64,000 nucleotides of DNA from Streptomyces sp. B21-083 (GTDB taxonomy: Bacteria > Actinomycetota > Actinomycetes > Streptomycetales > Streptomycetaceae). The notes below the pieces were generated by a model. The model made no database searches. It was not told the origin of the DNA and worked only from the letters and a program-made list of their open reading frames with translations. A program made the translations under genes and the position numbers. The DNA lies in contig NZ_JARUND010000002.1 in the NCBI RefSeq assembly GCF_036898825.1, positions 2,666,001-2,730,000 on the forward strand. Direction: 5' to 3'. This document shows, one piece after another, positions 8,443 through 19,325 of this stretch (position 1 is the first letter of the stretch; each line of letters opens with the position of its first letter).

Positions 8443-8883
8443 ATGGCCGAGCGTAGCGCTGCCGCGCTGCACTGGCTTCTGGCGCCCCTGGCTCTCTGGG
8501 GCCTCACCCGCCTGTTCCCACCGACCGGCATCCGCCGGAGGGCATCGACAGCGATTCGAGCCGTCGAGACGAACAAGGACACAAGAGATCACGTGTGCCT
8601 GGTAGTACGGGTGCCCGCTCAGCGTCGGTCGCCGTACAGCACCGACCACGCACCCCTTGACGGTTCCGCATCCCGCCTCTCACGGCCGTACCTGCCCGAC
8701 CTCGCCGACCAGGTCGCCGAGGTCACCGCACTGCGTACAGCCCGTGTACGGCCGTACTGGACAGCGGGGGAACACGTGCTGAGATGGCGGCGACGGCGCG
8801 TGCTGGTGCCGGCGGCTCACTTGCGGCTCGACCTCGATACCCCCGACATCCAACCGGTCCTGGCCGGGGGTGGCGTCCGATGA
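8443..8883 (+). CDS. hypothetical protein, first gene of a small-protein operon
   Basis: ATG 8443 lies 8 bases after GGGAG; ATG 8437 and GTG 8434 are alternatives. The product is about 146 aa. A hydrophobic stretch near the start (ALHWLLAPLALWGLTRLF) resembles a membrane anchor or hairpin. A basic region follows, and the C-terminal part (ADQVAEVTALRTARVRPYW) is not recognisable. Its stop overlaps the next start as ATGA. No function can be assigned. This is the first of four genes linked by four-base overlaps downstream of an XRE-TPR regulator. Confidence 0.7.
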   Translation: MAERSAAALHWLLAPLALWGLTRLFPPTGIRRRASTAIRAVETNKDTRDHVCLVVRVPAQRRSPYSTDHAPLDGSASRLSRPYLPDLADQVAEVTALRTARVRPYWTAGEHVLRWRRRRVLVPAAHLRLDLDTPDIQPVLAGGGVR

Positions 8884-9071
8884 TCGGCGCGAGGGTCAAC
8901 TCGGCCGTACGGCAAGTCGAGTTGCCGATGCTGCGTACCTACCGCCTGTGGTTCGAGCACGCCCGCAAGTGCGCCGACTGCAAGAACGTCCGCAAAGCGC
9001 AGCAGGGTTGTGGAAGCGGACGGGAACTATGGAATGCCTACCGCCTCGCATACGCCGGAGGCGACCGATGA
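8880..9071 (+). CDS. small hypothetical protein with a CxxC motif
   Basis: The 63-aa product starts at ATG 8880, overlapping the previous stop by four bases. It contains CADC near residue 26 and a further Cys in QQGCGSG, followed by RELWNAYRLAYAG. Three cysteines in so short a protein suggest a small metal site, but this is inference. It overlaps the next gene in the same ATGA way. Confidence 0.65.
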   Translation: MIGARVNSAVRQVELPMLRTYRLWFEHARKCADCKNVRKAQQGCGSGRELWNAYRLAYAGGDR

Positions 9072-9268
9072 CCCCGCCGACGGCGAACACGGACCGGTGC
9101 GGGAAAGTTCGCGCCTCGCTGTTCTACCGCGCCCCGATCCTCAGCGAGGTGGGGGCCTGCGTTCTCCCCCACGGTCACGACGGGGATCACCGAGACCCGA
9201 AGGGCGGCACCTGGAATGTGATCCCGCTCTACCCGATGACCAACGTCGGCAGGGAGACGGAGAAATGA
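9068..9268 (+). CDS. small hypothetical protein with Cys/His cluster
   Basis: The 66-aa product starts at ATG 9068. It contains a single Cys near residue 9 and the cluster CVLPHGHDGDH, which looks like a Cys/His metal ligand set, then a short tail ending NVGRETEK. It is the third gene in the overlapping set and was found only by following the ATGA junctions. No family recognised. Confidence 0.62.
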   Translation: MTPPTANTDRCGKVRASLFYRAPILSEVGACVLPHGHDGDHRDPKGGTWNVIPLYPMTNVGRETEK

Positions 9269-9456
9269 CCCGCGCCCCCGAGCCGGCCTGGACGCCGGAA
9301 CGCCCGTACGTCTCCGGCCGCTGCTCCATCGGCACCCATGGCGTGTGCCAGGACGCGGAGCCCCGGGAGAGCGGTTTTACTGGACTGCGCTACCTGGTGT
9401 GCACGTGCTGTTGCCACCGACTGGGGCCGATCCCTGCGAACGGAGTCAGTTCGTGA
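9265..9456 (+). CDS. small cysteine-rich hypothetical protein
   Basis: The 63-aa product starts at ATG 9265 (ATGA overlap) and is the last gene of the set. It has CSIGTHGVC in its middle and the dense run CTCCCH near its end, giving six Cys, a typical layout for a small zinc-binding protein. Function unknown. The stop at 9456 is followed by about 100 bases with no gene before the convergent ankyrin gene. Confidence 0.65.
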   Translation: MTRAPEPAWTPERPYVSGRCSIGTHGVCQDAEPRESGFTGLRYLVCTCCCHRLGPIPANGVSS

Positions 9457-9559
9457 ATTGCCGCGACAGCAAGCGGGGTTGATTCCGCGCATGCAGGAGG
9501 CTCAGTAGCTCATCGCCGTCGCCGACGGACGCGGCGGCGATGAGCCGTGCCGCCCTCCC

Positions 9560-9892
9560 CTACCGGTTGCCTGCGGGCCGGCCGATGTGGGCCCGCAGCA
9601 GCTTCACCGCCAGGTCGTGGCCGTAGCGCTCGGCCATGCCCATGGGACTGCGACCGGCTGGATCAGCGAGCTCCGGATCAGCCCCGAAGGCCAGCAGCAC
9701 AGCAGTGGTATGCACAGTCAGCGGTTGGCCGCTCTGCAGACAGCCATCGCCCTCGGTGTCAATCGCATGCGTCAGCAGCGTCATGTTGCCGAAGACCTCG
9801 TCGGGGTCGGACCCGTCGCCCAGCAACCGCGCCAGGGTCTCCGCGTCCTCGTGCTCGACCGCGTGGTGGGCAGGCGTCCAGTAGTCACTCAC
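9560..9892 (-). CDS. ankyrin-repeat protein
   Basis: The C-terminal 110 aa of a longer open frame form a clear ankyrin protein. The repeats include WTPAHHAVEHEDAETLARLLGDGSDPDE, a middle LLTHAIDTEGDG...TAVLLAFGADPELAD, and a last GRSPMGMAERYGHDLAVKLL. Sequence upstream of 9892 in the same frame lacks coding character, so GTG 9892 (or TTG 9904) is the likely start; neither has a strong ribosome site. Cytoplasmic. Ankyrin proteins mediate protein contacts; the partner is unknown. Confidence 0.72.
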   Translation of the reverse strand: MSDYWTPAHHAVEHEDAETLARLLGDGSDPDEVFGNMTLLTHAIDTEGDGCLQSGQPLTVHTTAVLLAFGADPELADPAGRSPMGMAERYGHDLAVKLLRAHIGRPAGNR

Positions 9893-10059
9893 CGAGGCAT
9901 TCAATCGCCACCACAGCCCGCCCGCCAGCGACTGTCCACGCCACCGGTCACACTTGAGACGGCGTCTACGTTGCCGGGGCCTGGGCCTGAGGTGAAGAAG
10001 CAGTGGGGTCGGGGTGGACGGACCTCCTCCGAAGCCCTGGCATCGTCCACCGCTACTGG

Positions 10060-10121
10060 TTCGGAATTTCGAGCAACTCATTTGGTTCGGCATTTCGATC
10101 AAAAATCGTTCGACATTTCGA
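10060..10121. repeat. three TTCGrnATTTCGA repeats upstream of the arabinofuranosidase gene
   Basis: TTCGGAATTTCGA (10060-10072), TTCGGCATTTCGA (10086-10098) and TTCGACATTTCGA (10109-10121) are near-identical. Each resembles half of the CGAAA-N-TTTCG palindrome described in front of Streptomyces xylanase genes. A regulatory role for the GH54 gene is inferred. They lie within the roughly 570-base gene-free stretch 9893-10466. Confidence 0.5.
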
Positions 10122-10185
10122 CCTTCTCCGAAACCCTCCTTTCTCACGCGAAAACTTGACGACTTATTGGCCGGCGTTTGACGAC

Positions 10186-10201
10186 TTGTTAGCGCTCGCA
10201 T
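10186..10201. promoter_or_regulatory. LacI-type operator-like site 1
   Basis: TTGTTAGCGCTCGCAT contains TGTTAGC-GCTCGCA, an imperfect palindrome related to TGTTAGCGCTAACA, the kind of site bound by LacI-family sugar regulators in Streptomyces. It lies 141 bases upstream of an almost identical second copy. Confidence 0.5.
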
Positions 10202-10326
10202 GTGACTCATGCCGGAAACATTGACGCAACTTCACCCCGAAGCCATACTGGCGGCCACCTGACCTCCAGGTATCCCCTACCTGCCGTCCGAAGTGCCGCA
10301 CAGCGGTCTTCACCCAAGCGTCACAA

Positions 10327-10342
10327 TTGTTAGCGCTCACAT
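10327..10342. promoter_or_regulatory. LacI-type operator-like site 2
   Basis: TTGTTAGCGCTCACAT contains TGTTAGC-GCTCACA, a 14-base palindrome with one mismatch per arm. It is 125 bases before the GH54 start codon and differs from site 1 at a single base. Paired sites of this type suggest substrate-controlled repression, probably by an arabinose-responsive LacI regulator encoded elsewhere. Confidence 0.6.
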
Positions 10343-10466
10343 CCTGTCCCGCCCCCAGGGACAGGGGTTTTCCTCCCTCCCGCCACGAAGTTCCGCTGCA
10401 TTCAAACCCCTCCGTGCAGCGGCGCCTTCGGGTATTCGTCGCACACCACAGGAACGGAGATCAACG

Positions 10467-11972
10467 GTGATTTCTCTTTCTCTTTCACGTCGTCAACGAC
10501 TCAGAGGGATACTTCTCTCGGTCGGCGCGACCGTCGCGGTGGTCGCCGGCCTTCTGGTCGGCGCCGCCGGCCCGTCACAGGCCGCCACCTCGCTCCCGTG
10601 TGACATCTACGCCGCGGCCGGTACGCCCTGCGTCGCCGCGCACAGCACCACACGTGCGCTCTACGCCTCGTACAGCGGCGCCCTCTACCAGGTCAAGCGG
10701 GCCTCGGACTCGGCGACGACCAACATCAACACCCTCACCGCGGGCGGCTACGCCAACGCCGCCGCGCAGGACACCTTCTGTTCCGGCACTACGTGCATCA
10801 TCACGCAGCTCTACGACCAGAGCCCCCAGCACAACAACCTCACCGTCGAAGGCCCCGGCGGCAACGGCGGCCAGGACGTCGGCGCCATCGCCAACGCGCT
10901 GCCGGTGACGGTCGGCGGGCACGCGGCCTACGGGATCTTCGTGTCGGCCGGTGTCGGCTACCGCGACAACAGCACCTCGGGCATCGCCACGGGGAGCAAG
11001 CCCGAGGGCATGTACATGGTGACCAGCGGCCACCATGTGAACAACCGGTGCTGCTTCGACTACGGCAACGCCGAGACGTCCGGCAACGACACCGGCAACG
11101 GCCACATGGACGCGCTCAACTTCGGTACGGAGTGCTGGTTCTCGTGCTCCGGCGCCGGATCGGGCCCCTGGGTCGAGGCGGACCTGGAGAACGGCCTCTT
11201 CTTCGGCGGAAACGGCTCCCACCCCAGCAACACCGGCAACAGCAGCGAGTTCGTCACGGCGCTGCTCAAGAACAACGGCACGACGACCTACGCCCTCAAG
11301 GGCGGCAACGCACAATCAGGGTCGTTGACCACGTGGTACGACGGGGCCCTGCCCAACCTGGGCGGCTACACCCCGATGCAGAAGGAGGGCGCCATCGTCC
11401 TCGGCACCGGCGGTGACAACAGCAACGGCTCCGACGGCTCCTTCTTCGAGGGCGTCATGACCGCCGGCTACCCGACCGACGCCGCCGACAACGCCGTACA
11501 GGCCAACATCACCTCCGTCGGCTACACCACCCCGGCCGCCACCTTCCCCGTAGCCGGCACCGCCTACCGGCTGACCAACACCAACTCGGGCAAGGTGCTG
11601 GACGCGGTGAACTGCGGTACCGCCAACGGGACTTCGGTCGACCTCTGGGCCTCGCTCGGCAACACCTGCCAGCAGTGGAAGTTCGCCAGTGCGGGCAACG
11701 GCCACTACACCATCACCAACGTCAACAGCGGCACGGTCCTGGACGACAAGAACTGCGGTCAGTCCAACGGCACGGCCGTCCAGCTGTGGGCCTCGCTCGG
11801 CAACAACTGCCAGCAGTGGGACGTCACCCACGTCCGCAGCCACTACACCATCAGCAACGTCAACACCGGCATGACGCTCGACGCGACCAACTGCGCCACG
11901 GCCAACGGCACCCTGGTCCGCCAGTGGCAGCAGCTCGACAACACCTGCCAGCAGTGGGACATCGCTCCCTAG
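10467..11972 (+). CDS. secreted GH54 alpha-L-arabinofuranosidase with ricin-type (CBM13) lectin domain
   Basis: The GTG at 10467 has CGGAG seven bases upstream and gives 501 aa. A signal peptide ends near residue 39-40 (SQA-A). The catalytic domain (about 41-365) matches fungal AbfB of family GH54. Vicinal cysteines Cys195-Cys196 (NRCCFDYGN), probable nucleophile Glu241 (ADLENGLF) and probable acid/base Asp317 (GGDNSNGSDG) have the same spacing as Cys176-Cys177, Glu221 and Asp297 of the Aspergillus kawachii enzyme as I remember it. The C-terminal 130 residues are an R-type lectin with three CQQW repeats. GH54 enzymes usually carry CBM42, so a CBM13 partner is a variation. It should release arabinose from arabinoxylan or arabinan outside the cell. 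Confidence 0.93.
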   Translation: MISLSLSRRQRLRGILLSVGATVAVVAGLLVGAAGPSQAATSLPCDIYAAAGTPCVAAHSTTRALYASYSGALYQVKRASDSATTNINTLTAGGYANAAAQDTFCSGTTCIITQLYDQSPQHNNLTVEGPGGNGGQDVGAIANALPVTVGGHAAYGIFVSAGVGYRDNSTSGIATGSKPEGMYMVTSGHHVNNRCCFDYGNAETSGNDTGNGHMDALNFGTECWFSCSGAGSGPWVEADLENGLFFGGNGSHPSNTGNSSEFVTALLKNNGTTTYALKGGNAQSGSLTTWYDGALPNLGGYTPMQKEGAIVLGTGGDNSNGSDGSFFEGVMTAGYPTDAADNAVQANITSVGYTTPAATFPVAGTAYRLTNTNSGKVLDAVNCGTANGTSVDLWASLGNTCQQWKFASAGNGHYTITNVNSGTVLDDKNCGQSNGTAVQLWASLGNNCQQWDVTHVRSHYTISNVNTGMTLDATNCATANGTLVRQWQQLDNTCQQWDIAP

Positions 11973-12013
11973 CCGTCCCCCCGCCGTCCCCCCAGTCGGC
12001 GATCCCTCTCACC

Positions 12014-12055
12014 CCGATGGCCTGCCGAGTGCCCACACCTCCGGCAGGCCATCGG
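12014..12055. terminator. bidirectional hairpin between GH54 and reductase genes
   Basis: CCGATGGCCTGCCG (12014-12027) pairs perfectly with CGGCAGGCCATCGG (12042-12055) around a 14-base loop. It lies between the convergent GH54 stop (11972) and the restored stop of the reductase (12076). No T tract, as is common in Streptomyces. Confidence 0.75.
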
Positions 12056-12075
12056 CCTGTCCCAGGCCTGAGAGG

Positions 12076-12649
12076 TCAGCGGACGACGTCGAAGACGTTC
12101 ATCTGCAGGCCGTTGGCGTACGCCTCGGACTCGACGAGCCGCAGCTTCTGGGTGTCCCTTGTCCGTGGCGCTGAACAGGCGCTTGCCCGCGCCGAGCAGG
12201 AGCGGGAAGACGAGCAGGTGGTAGCGGTCGATCAGGCCGGCGTCCGAGAGGGCGTGGTTGAGGGTGGCGCTGCCGTGGACGATGATCGGGCCGCCCTCCG
12301 TCTCCTTCAGCGCGGCGACCTCGTCGAGCGAGCGCAGGATGGTGGTCTCCCCCCAGTTCGAGACCAGGGCGTCCTCGGTGAGGGTGGTGGAGACGACGTA
12401 CTTCGGCATCACCTTGTAGTCGGCGAAGTCCTCCATGTGCGGCCACACGGGGCTGAACGCCTCGTAGCTGACCCGGCCCAGCAGCATCGCGCTGGATTCC
12501 TTCTGCTCCCGGCCCTTGATCTCGAACGCCTCCGGGAGGAACTCGATGTTTTTGAAGGTCCAACCGGCGTTCCGGTAACCGGACTCGCCGCCGGGGGCCT
12601 CCACGACTCCGTCGAGCGAAACGAAAGCGGTGCTGATCAGGGTGCGCAT
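12076..12649 (-). pseudogene. RibD/dihydrofolate-reductase-like protein, one-base frameshift
   Basis: The gene begins at ATG 12649 behind AGGAG and reads MRTLISTAFVSLDGVVEAPGG, typical of the RibD C-terminal/DHFR-like family found beside many Streptomyces regulators. About 164 residues in, after KRLFSATDKG, the frame jumps. Correct coding resumes one frame over as DTQKLRLVESEAYANG... and ends FDVVR at 12076. One extra C in the run at 12156-12158 explains it. Without it the protein would be 190 aa. The convergent terminator at 12014-12055 lies just beyond the restored stop, which supports the repair. Left unrepaired, the frame runs on to 11969 with non-family sequence. Probable NADPH-dependent reductase of unknown substrate. 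Confidence 0.8.
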
Positions 12650-12774
12650 AGTGGGTCTCCTGGGTGCGTCTCGCGGGGTGTCTCGGGCCTGGTACGCCGA
12701 ATCTCAGCCGTTTCTACCCTGACTGACCGCGGGTCGCGGCGAAACTCATCGGCCGTCGTCCACGAACCCACCCC

Positions 12775-14043
12775 TCAGTGGTGCACCTTCTCCGCCCGCG
12801 CGGGCATGTGCGACGCCACGACGCGTTCCCGCCTGACCGACGGAGTCGCCGCTCGCCGGTCCACCGCGTACGCGACCGCCGCGACGCCCAGGCCCAGTAC
12901 AGCCAGTCCCGCCCCCACCAGCGCCGGGGACGTCACGCCGAAGCCCGCCGCCAGGGCGAGGCCTCCGATCCACGCTCCCCCGGCGTTGGCCAGGTTGAAG
13001 GCCGCCTGGTTCGCCGAGGAGGCCAGGGACGGGGCCGTCGACGCCTTCTCCATCACCATCAGGTTGAGCGGGGAGCCCGTGACGAAGGCCGCCACGCCGA
13101 GCAGCGTGACCGCCAGCGCCGCGCTCCACGGGGTGCTCATCAGCAGCGGGAACGCGCCCAGGACCACGATCAGCGAGACCAGGCCGCCGAACAGGGTGCG
13201 CCGCATCGAGTGGTCCGCGAGGCGTCCGCCCAGCAGGTTGCCGATCGTCGCGCCCACGCCGAAAAGGGCCAGCAGCAGCGTCACGCTGGAGTCGGCGTAC
13301 CCGGCGGAGTCCGTGAGCATCGGGGTGATGTAGCTGTACGCCGAGAACAGGGCGCCGAAGCCCGCCACCGTCGTACCGAGGGCCAGCCAGACCGGCAGCG
13401 ACCGCAGCGCGGCCAGCTCGCCGCGCAGACCCGCGACCGGTGTTTCCACCCGGCCCCGCGGGATCAGCAGGGCCAGCGCCGCTATCGCCGCCACGCCGAT
13501 GACGCTCACGCCGAGGAAGGTCGCCCGCCAGCCGAGCTGCTGGCCCATCGCCGTGGCCACCGGGACACCGAGGACGTTCGCGACCGTCAGGCCCAGGAAC
13601 ATCAGGGAGACCGAGCGCGCCTTGCGTTCCGGGGCCACCATGGTCGTCGCCACCACCGCGCCGACGCCGAAGAAGGCGCCGTGCGGCAGTCCGCTGAGGA
13701 AGCGGGCGGCCAGGAGGTAGTCGTAGTCCGGTGCGAACGCGGACAGGGCGTTGCCCGCCACGAACAGGGCCATCAGGCCGATCAGGACCTTACGGCGCGA
13801 GATCCGGGCGGTGGCCGCCGCGAGCAGCGGGGCGCCGATGACGACGCCGAGCGCGTACGCCGAGACCAGGTGCCCGGCGGTCGGGATCGAGATGTTCAGG
13901 TCGTCCGCGACTTCGGGCAGCAGGCCCATCATCACGAACTCGGTCGTGCCGATGCCGAAAGCACCCACGGCGAGGGCGAGCAGGGCCAGGGGCGTGGCCC
14001 TGCGGGTGGGGGCGGACAGGGAGGTCGGCGTGGGCCGGGACAT
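12775..14043 (-). CDS. MFS transporter, DHA1 family drug exporter
   Basis: This 422-aa protein has twelve predicted membrane segments starting at about residue 18. The start GIGTTEFVMMGLLPEVADDL and the loop RISRRKVLIG are characteristic of the AraJ/Cmr/CmlR-like DHA1 group, which exports drugs or sugars by proton antiport. ATG 14043 is used; the upstream region 14044-14163 holds its promoter. The downstream reductase gene is on the same strand, 125 bases away. Substrate unknown; chloramphenicol-type export is possible from the family only. Confidence 0.9.
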   Translation of the reverse strand: MSRPTPTSLSAPTRRATPLALLALAVGAFGIGTTEFVMMGLLPEVADDLNISIPTAGHLVSAYALGVVIGAPLLAAATARISRRKVLIGLMALFVAGNALSAFAPDYDYLLAARFLSGLPHGAFFGVGAVVATTMVAPERKARSVSLMFLGLTVANVLGVPVATAMGQQLGWRATFLGVSVIGVAAIAALALLIPRGRVETPVAGLRGELAALRSLPVWLALGTTVAGFGALFSAYSYITPMLTDSAGYADSSVTLLLALFGVGATIGNLLGGRLADHSMRRTLFGGLVSLIVVLGAFPLLMSTPWSAALAVTLLGVAAFVTGSPLNLMVMEKASTAPSLASSANQAAFNLANAGGAWIGGLALAAGFGVTSPALVGAGLAVLGLGVAAVAYAVDRRAATPSVRRERVVASHMPARAEKVHH

Positions 14044-14163
14044 CAGAACAGCGGCCTTTCGAAGGGTGCGACGGGCGTAGGTCCGTACAGTTTATGTTCA
14101 AGTGCGGAACAAAGACTGCCACGCCCGGTATTCCCCCGGGTTACGAGCCCGTTGCCGTTGCCC

Positions 14164-15213
14164 CTACGCGGCCGGAATCTTCACCCGGGCCGCGATCGGC
14201 AGGTGGTCGCTCGCCGTGCGGGGCAGTGACCAGGAGCTGACCGGTTCCACGCCCTGCACCATGATCTGGTCGATCCGGGCCAGCGGGAACGACGCCGGCC
14301 AGCTGAACCCGAACCCGCTGCCGGACGCGCCCTGCGTGGAGCGCATCTGGGCGGTGACGGCGTTCAGCGCGCGGTCGTTCATCGTGCCGTTCAGGTCGCC
14401 GAGCAGGATCTTGCGGGTCAGCTTCTCGTCGGAGAGCGCCTCGCCCAGCGCGTTCGCGCTCTTGTCGCGCTGGCGGGCCGTGAACCCGGCCTTCATCTTC
14501 ACGCGTACCGACGGGAGATGGGCGACGTACACGGCGACCGACCCCTCCGGTGTCGCGACGGTCGCGCGCATCGCGCGGGTCCAGCCCAGCTTGATGTCCA
14601 CCGGCCGGGCGGCGCTGATCGGATACTTGCTCCACAGCCCGACCGTGCCCTGCACCGAATGGTACTTGTACGTCGCCGCGAGGGCCTTCTCGTACGTCGG
14701 GACGGCCGTGTCCGTCAGCTCCTCCAGGGCGAGGAGGTCGGCGCCGGAGCCCGCCACCTCGCGGGCCGTGCCGGCCGGGTCCGGGTTCTCCGCGTTGACG
14801 TTGTGGGTGGCCACCGTCAGATTGCCGCCGGTGCCGGCGTTGCTGCCGAGCAGCCCGCCGAAGAGGTTGAACCAGACCGTCGTGGTCACCACGATCGCGA
14901 TCAGCGCGGTCGCGGAACGCCGGACCAGCGCGACAACGAGCAGCAGCGGTACGGAGATGATGCCGAACCAGGGCAGGAACGTCTCACTGAGGCTGCCGAG
15001 GTTGCCGATCCGGTTGGGGATCTGCGCGTGCATGACCATGACCAGGGCGAGCAGCAGTGCCAGCGCCGCCGTGATCAGGCCCCGGCGCCAGATTCTCGGA
15101 TCGCCCCGCCAGCCGTCCGTCAGACGGGTCATCAGGCGCCGAAGCCGGGGTCCCCGACGCTCGGGTCCCGAGCCTCCGTTGTCCGTCTCCGTCATGTACG
15201 CCTGCTGGGCCAT
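14164..15213 (-). CDS. membrane-anchored endonuclease/exonuclease/phosphatase-family protein
   Basis: A 349-aa protein starts at ATG 15213 behind GAGG. The N-terminal 130 residues contain three hydrophobic helices (about 45-62, 80-97 and 103-122). The remaining part is an EEP domain: THNVNAENPD near its start, LALEELTD (catalytic Glu), ILLGDLNGTMND (Asp/Asn metal site), IDQIM and the terminal SDHLP with the conserved Asp-His. It probably acts as a phosphodiesterase or phosphatase on the outer face of the membrane. Similar membrane-EEP proteins are common in Streptomyces; their substrates are not known. Confidence 0.88.
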   Translation of the reverse strand: MAQQAYMTETDNGGSGPERRGPRLRRLMTRLTDGWRGDPRIWRRGLITAALALLLALVMVMHAQIPNRIGNLGSLSETFLPWFGIISVPLLLVVALVRRSATALIAIVVTTTVWFNLFGGLLGSNAGTGGNLTVATHNVNAENPDPAGTAREVAGSGADLLALEELTDTAVPTYEKALAATYKYHSVQGTVGLWSKYPISAARPVDIKLGWTRAMRATVATPEGSVAVYVAHLPSVRVKMKAGFTARQRDKSANALGEALSDEKLTRKILLGDLNGTMNDRALNAVTAQMRSTQGASGSGFGFSWPASFPLARIDQIMVQGVEPVSSWSLPRTASDHLPIAARVKIPAA

Positions 15214-15431
15214 ACCGTCGCCTCACAACCTGCCGCGCATACCGTCCGTCCCCCGCGTCTAAGACCCTAGGGGATGAACGGTTCCGATCTCGCCGTCTCA
15301 TGACGGCCGTACGGGGACGATGACGAACAAGTCGGCGCGAGCAGTTCCGGTTACGGTCCGGTCAAGGGCCGTCTGTGACGAAACACGCACAGTAGAGCGC
15401 CGACCGGCCCGTGGGGCGTACGAATTGCTGG

Positions 15432-17871
<2,440 letters not shown>

Positions 17872-18080
17872 TTACGTAGGGCCCGGCATCGGCGGGACTC
17901 AGTGACGGTGGAGCGCCGCGTCGATGGAGCCCGCGTCGACGGGTGGCGGCGCGAGACGTTCAGCACACAGGCGGCCCTCCGTGGGCGACCACTAGCCGTC
18001 CCCGGACGGGAGGTGCCACCATGGGAGGGATCCGGGGACGCCGTCAGGGCGCCTCGAGATGAATTGAAGGAGCCGTTGCC

Positions 18081-18977
18081 ATGACGCAGCTTCAGTCTGC
18101 CCACCAGGCCTCCGCCGGCAGCACCACCGCGACGACGAACTCGGCGAACGCGACGAACGCGCTGTACGGGGGCAAGGGCACGCGCCGCATCACGGTCCGG
18201 GACATCACCGCCGCCAAGGAGCGCGGCGAGAAGTGGCCCATGCTCACCGCGTACGACGCGATGACCGCGTCCGTCTTCGACGAGGCCGGTATCCCCGTCA
18301 TGCTGGTCGGCGACTCGGCGGGCAACTGTCACCTGGGCTACGAGTCGACGGTACCCGTGACCCTCGACGAGATGACCATGCTGTCGGCTGCGGTCGTCCG
18401 GGGTACGAGCCGGGCACTGATCGTGGGCGACCTGCCCTTCGGTTCCTACCAGGAGGGCCCGGTGCAGGCGCTGCGCTCGGCGACCCGGCTGGTGAAGGAG
18501 GCGGGGGTCGGGGCCGTCAAGCTGGAGGGCGGCGAGCGCTCGCACCGCCAGATCGAACTGCTGGTCGAGTCCGGTATCCCGGTGATGGCCCACATCGGCC
18601 TGACCCCCCAGTCCGTGAACTCCATGGGCTACCGCGTCCAGGGGCGCGGCGAGGAGGCCGCGCAGCAGCTGCTGCGGGACGCGAAGGCCGTGCAGGACGC
18701 GGGGGCGTTCGCGGTGGTCCTGGAGCTGGTGCCGGCCGAGCTGGCGGCGGAGGTCACGCGGATGCTGCACATCCCCACGGTGGGGATCGGGGCGGGAGCG
18801 GAGACCGACGCGCAGGTGTTGGTGTGGACGGACATGCTGGGGCTGACCGGGGGGCGGGTGCCGAAGTTCGTCAAGCAGTACGCGAATCTGCGTGAGGTCA
18901 TGGGGAACGCGGCGAAGGCGTTCGCGGAGGATGTGACGGGCGGGGCGTTCCCGCTGGAGGAGCACTCCGTCCACTGA
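18081..18977 (+). CDS. panB: 3-methyl-2-oxobutanoate hydroxymethyltransferase
   Basis: PanB (298 aa) adds a hydroxymethyl group from methylenetetrahydrofolate to ketoisovalerate, the first committed step of pantothenate and CoA synthesis. Visible family motifs are MLTAYDAMTASVFDEAGIPVMLVGDS, VGDLPFGSY, VKLEGG, MAHIGLTPQS and IGIGAG, with Mg-binding Asp in VGDS and VGDLP. An extra 40-residue Ala/Thr/Ser-rich N-terminus precedes the core, usual in Streptomyces. ATG 18081 follows GAAGGAG with seven-base spacing. It stands alone, with a strong terminator downstream. Confidence 0.97.
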   Translation: MTQLQSAHQASAGSTTATTNSANATNALYGGKGTRRITVRDITAAKERGEKWPMLTAYDAMTASVFDEAGIPVMLVGDSAGNCHLGYESTVPVTLDEMTMLSAAVVRGTSRALIVGDLPFGSYQEGPVQALRSATRLVKEAGVGAVKLEGGERSHRQIELLVESGIPVMAHIGLTPQSVNSMGYRVQGRGEEAAQQLLRDAKAVQDAGAFAVVLELVPAELAAEVTRMLHIPTVGIGAGAETDAQVLVWTDMLGLTGGRVPKFVKQYANLREVMGNAAKAFAEDVTGGAFPLEEHSVH

Positions 18978-19049
18978 CCTGACGGGTCCGTGACGCTGTG
19001 GACGGCCCGTCCACGGTCACGGATGTAATAGAGCCACTGCGGCACGACA

Positions 19050-19090
19050 GCAGCCCGCCGACTTCCCCCATCGGCGGGCTGCGGCTTTTT
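19050..19090 (+). terminator. rho-independent terminator after panB
   Basis: GCAGCCCGCCGA (19050-19061) pairs perfectly with TCGGCGGGCTGC (19071-19082) and is followed by GGCTTTTTG. Confidence 0.92.
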
Positions 19091-19129
19091 GTTTTCGCCC
19101 CCTCCGCCCCTACCCGTCCCATCCTGTCC

Positions 19130-19199
19130 CTGGGGGCTGCGCCCCCAGACCCCCCTCCGGCCCTGAAGGGGCCTTGTCCTCAAACGCCGGACGGGCTGA
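19130..19199. repeat. Streptomyces dispersed intergenic repeat
   Basis: CTGGGGGC-TGC-GCCCCCAG forms a tight hairpin at 19130-19148. It is followed by a tail with CCTCAAACGCCGGACGGGCT, which I recognise as a sequence scattered between genes in many Streptomyces genomes. It fills the 18978-19325 gap together with the panB terminator. No coding sequence seen there. Confidence 0.7.
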
Positions 19200-19325
19200 G
19201 AGTGCGGGTCGGTGCCGGACGGGGCAGGGGTGTGGGCCGGCGCCTGGAGGGGGGCGACCTGGGCTGCGATACCCCTGTCGGTGGTCTGTAGGGGGTTTGT
19301 CGGTGGGGGGTGACAGGTTCGGTTC

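Noticed and set aside
19130..19199. possible terminator or small RNA
   Set aside because: The hairpin plus the CCTCAAACGCCGGACGGG tail is a known dispersed Streptomyces sequence, so no locus-specific RNA was called.
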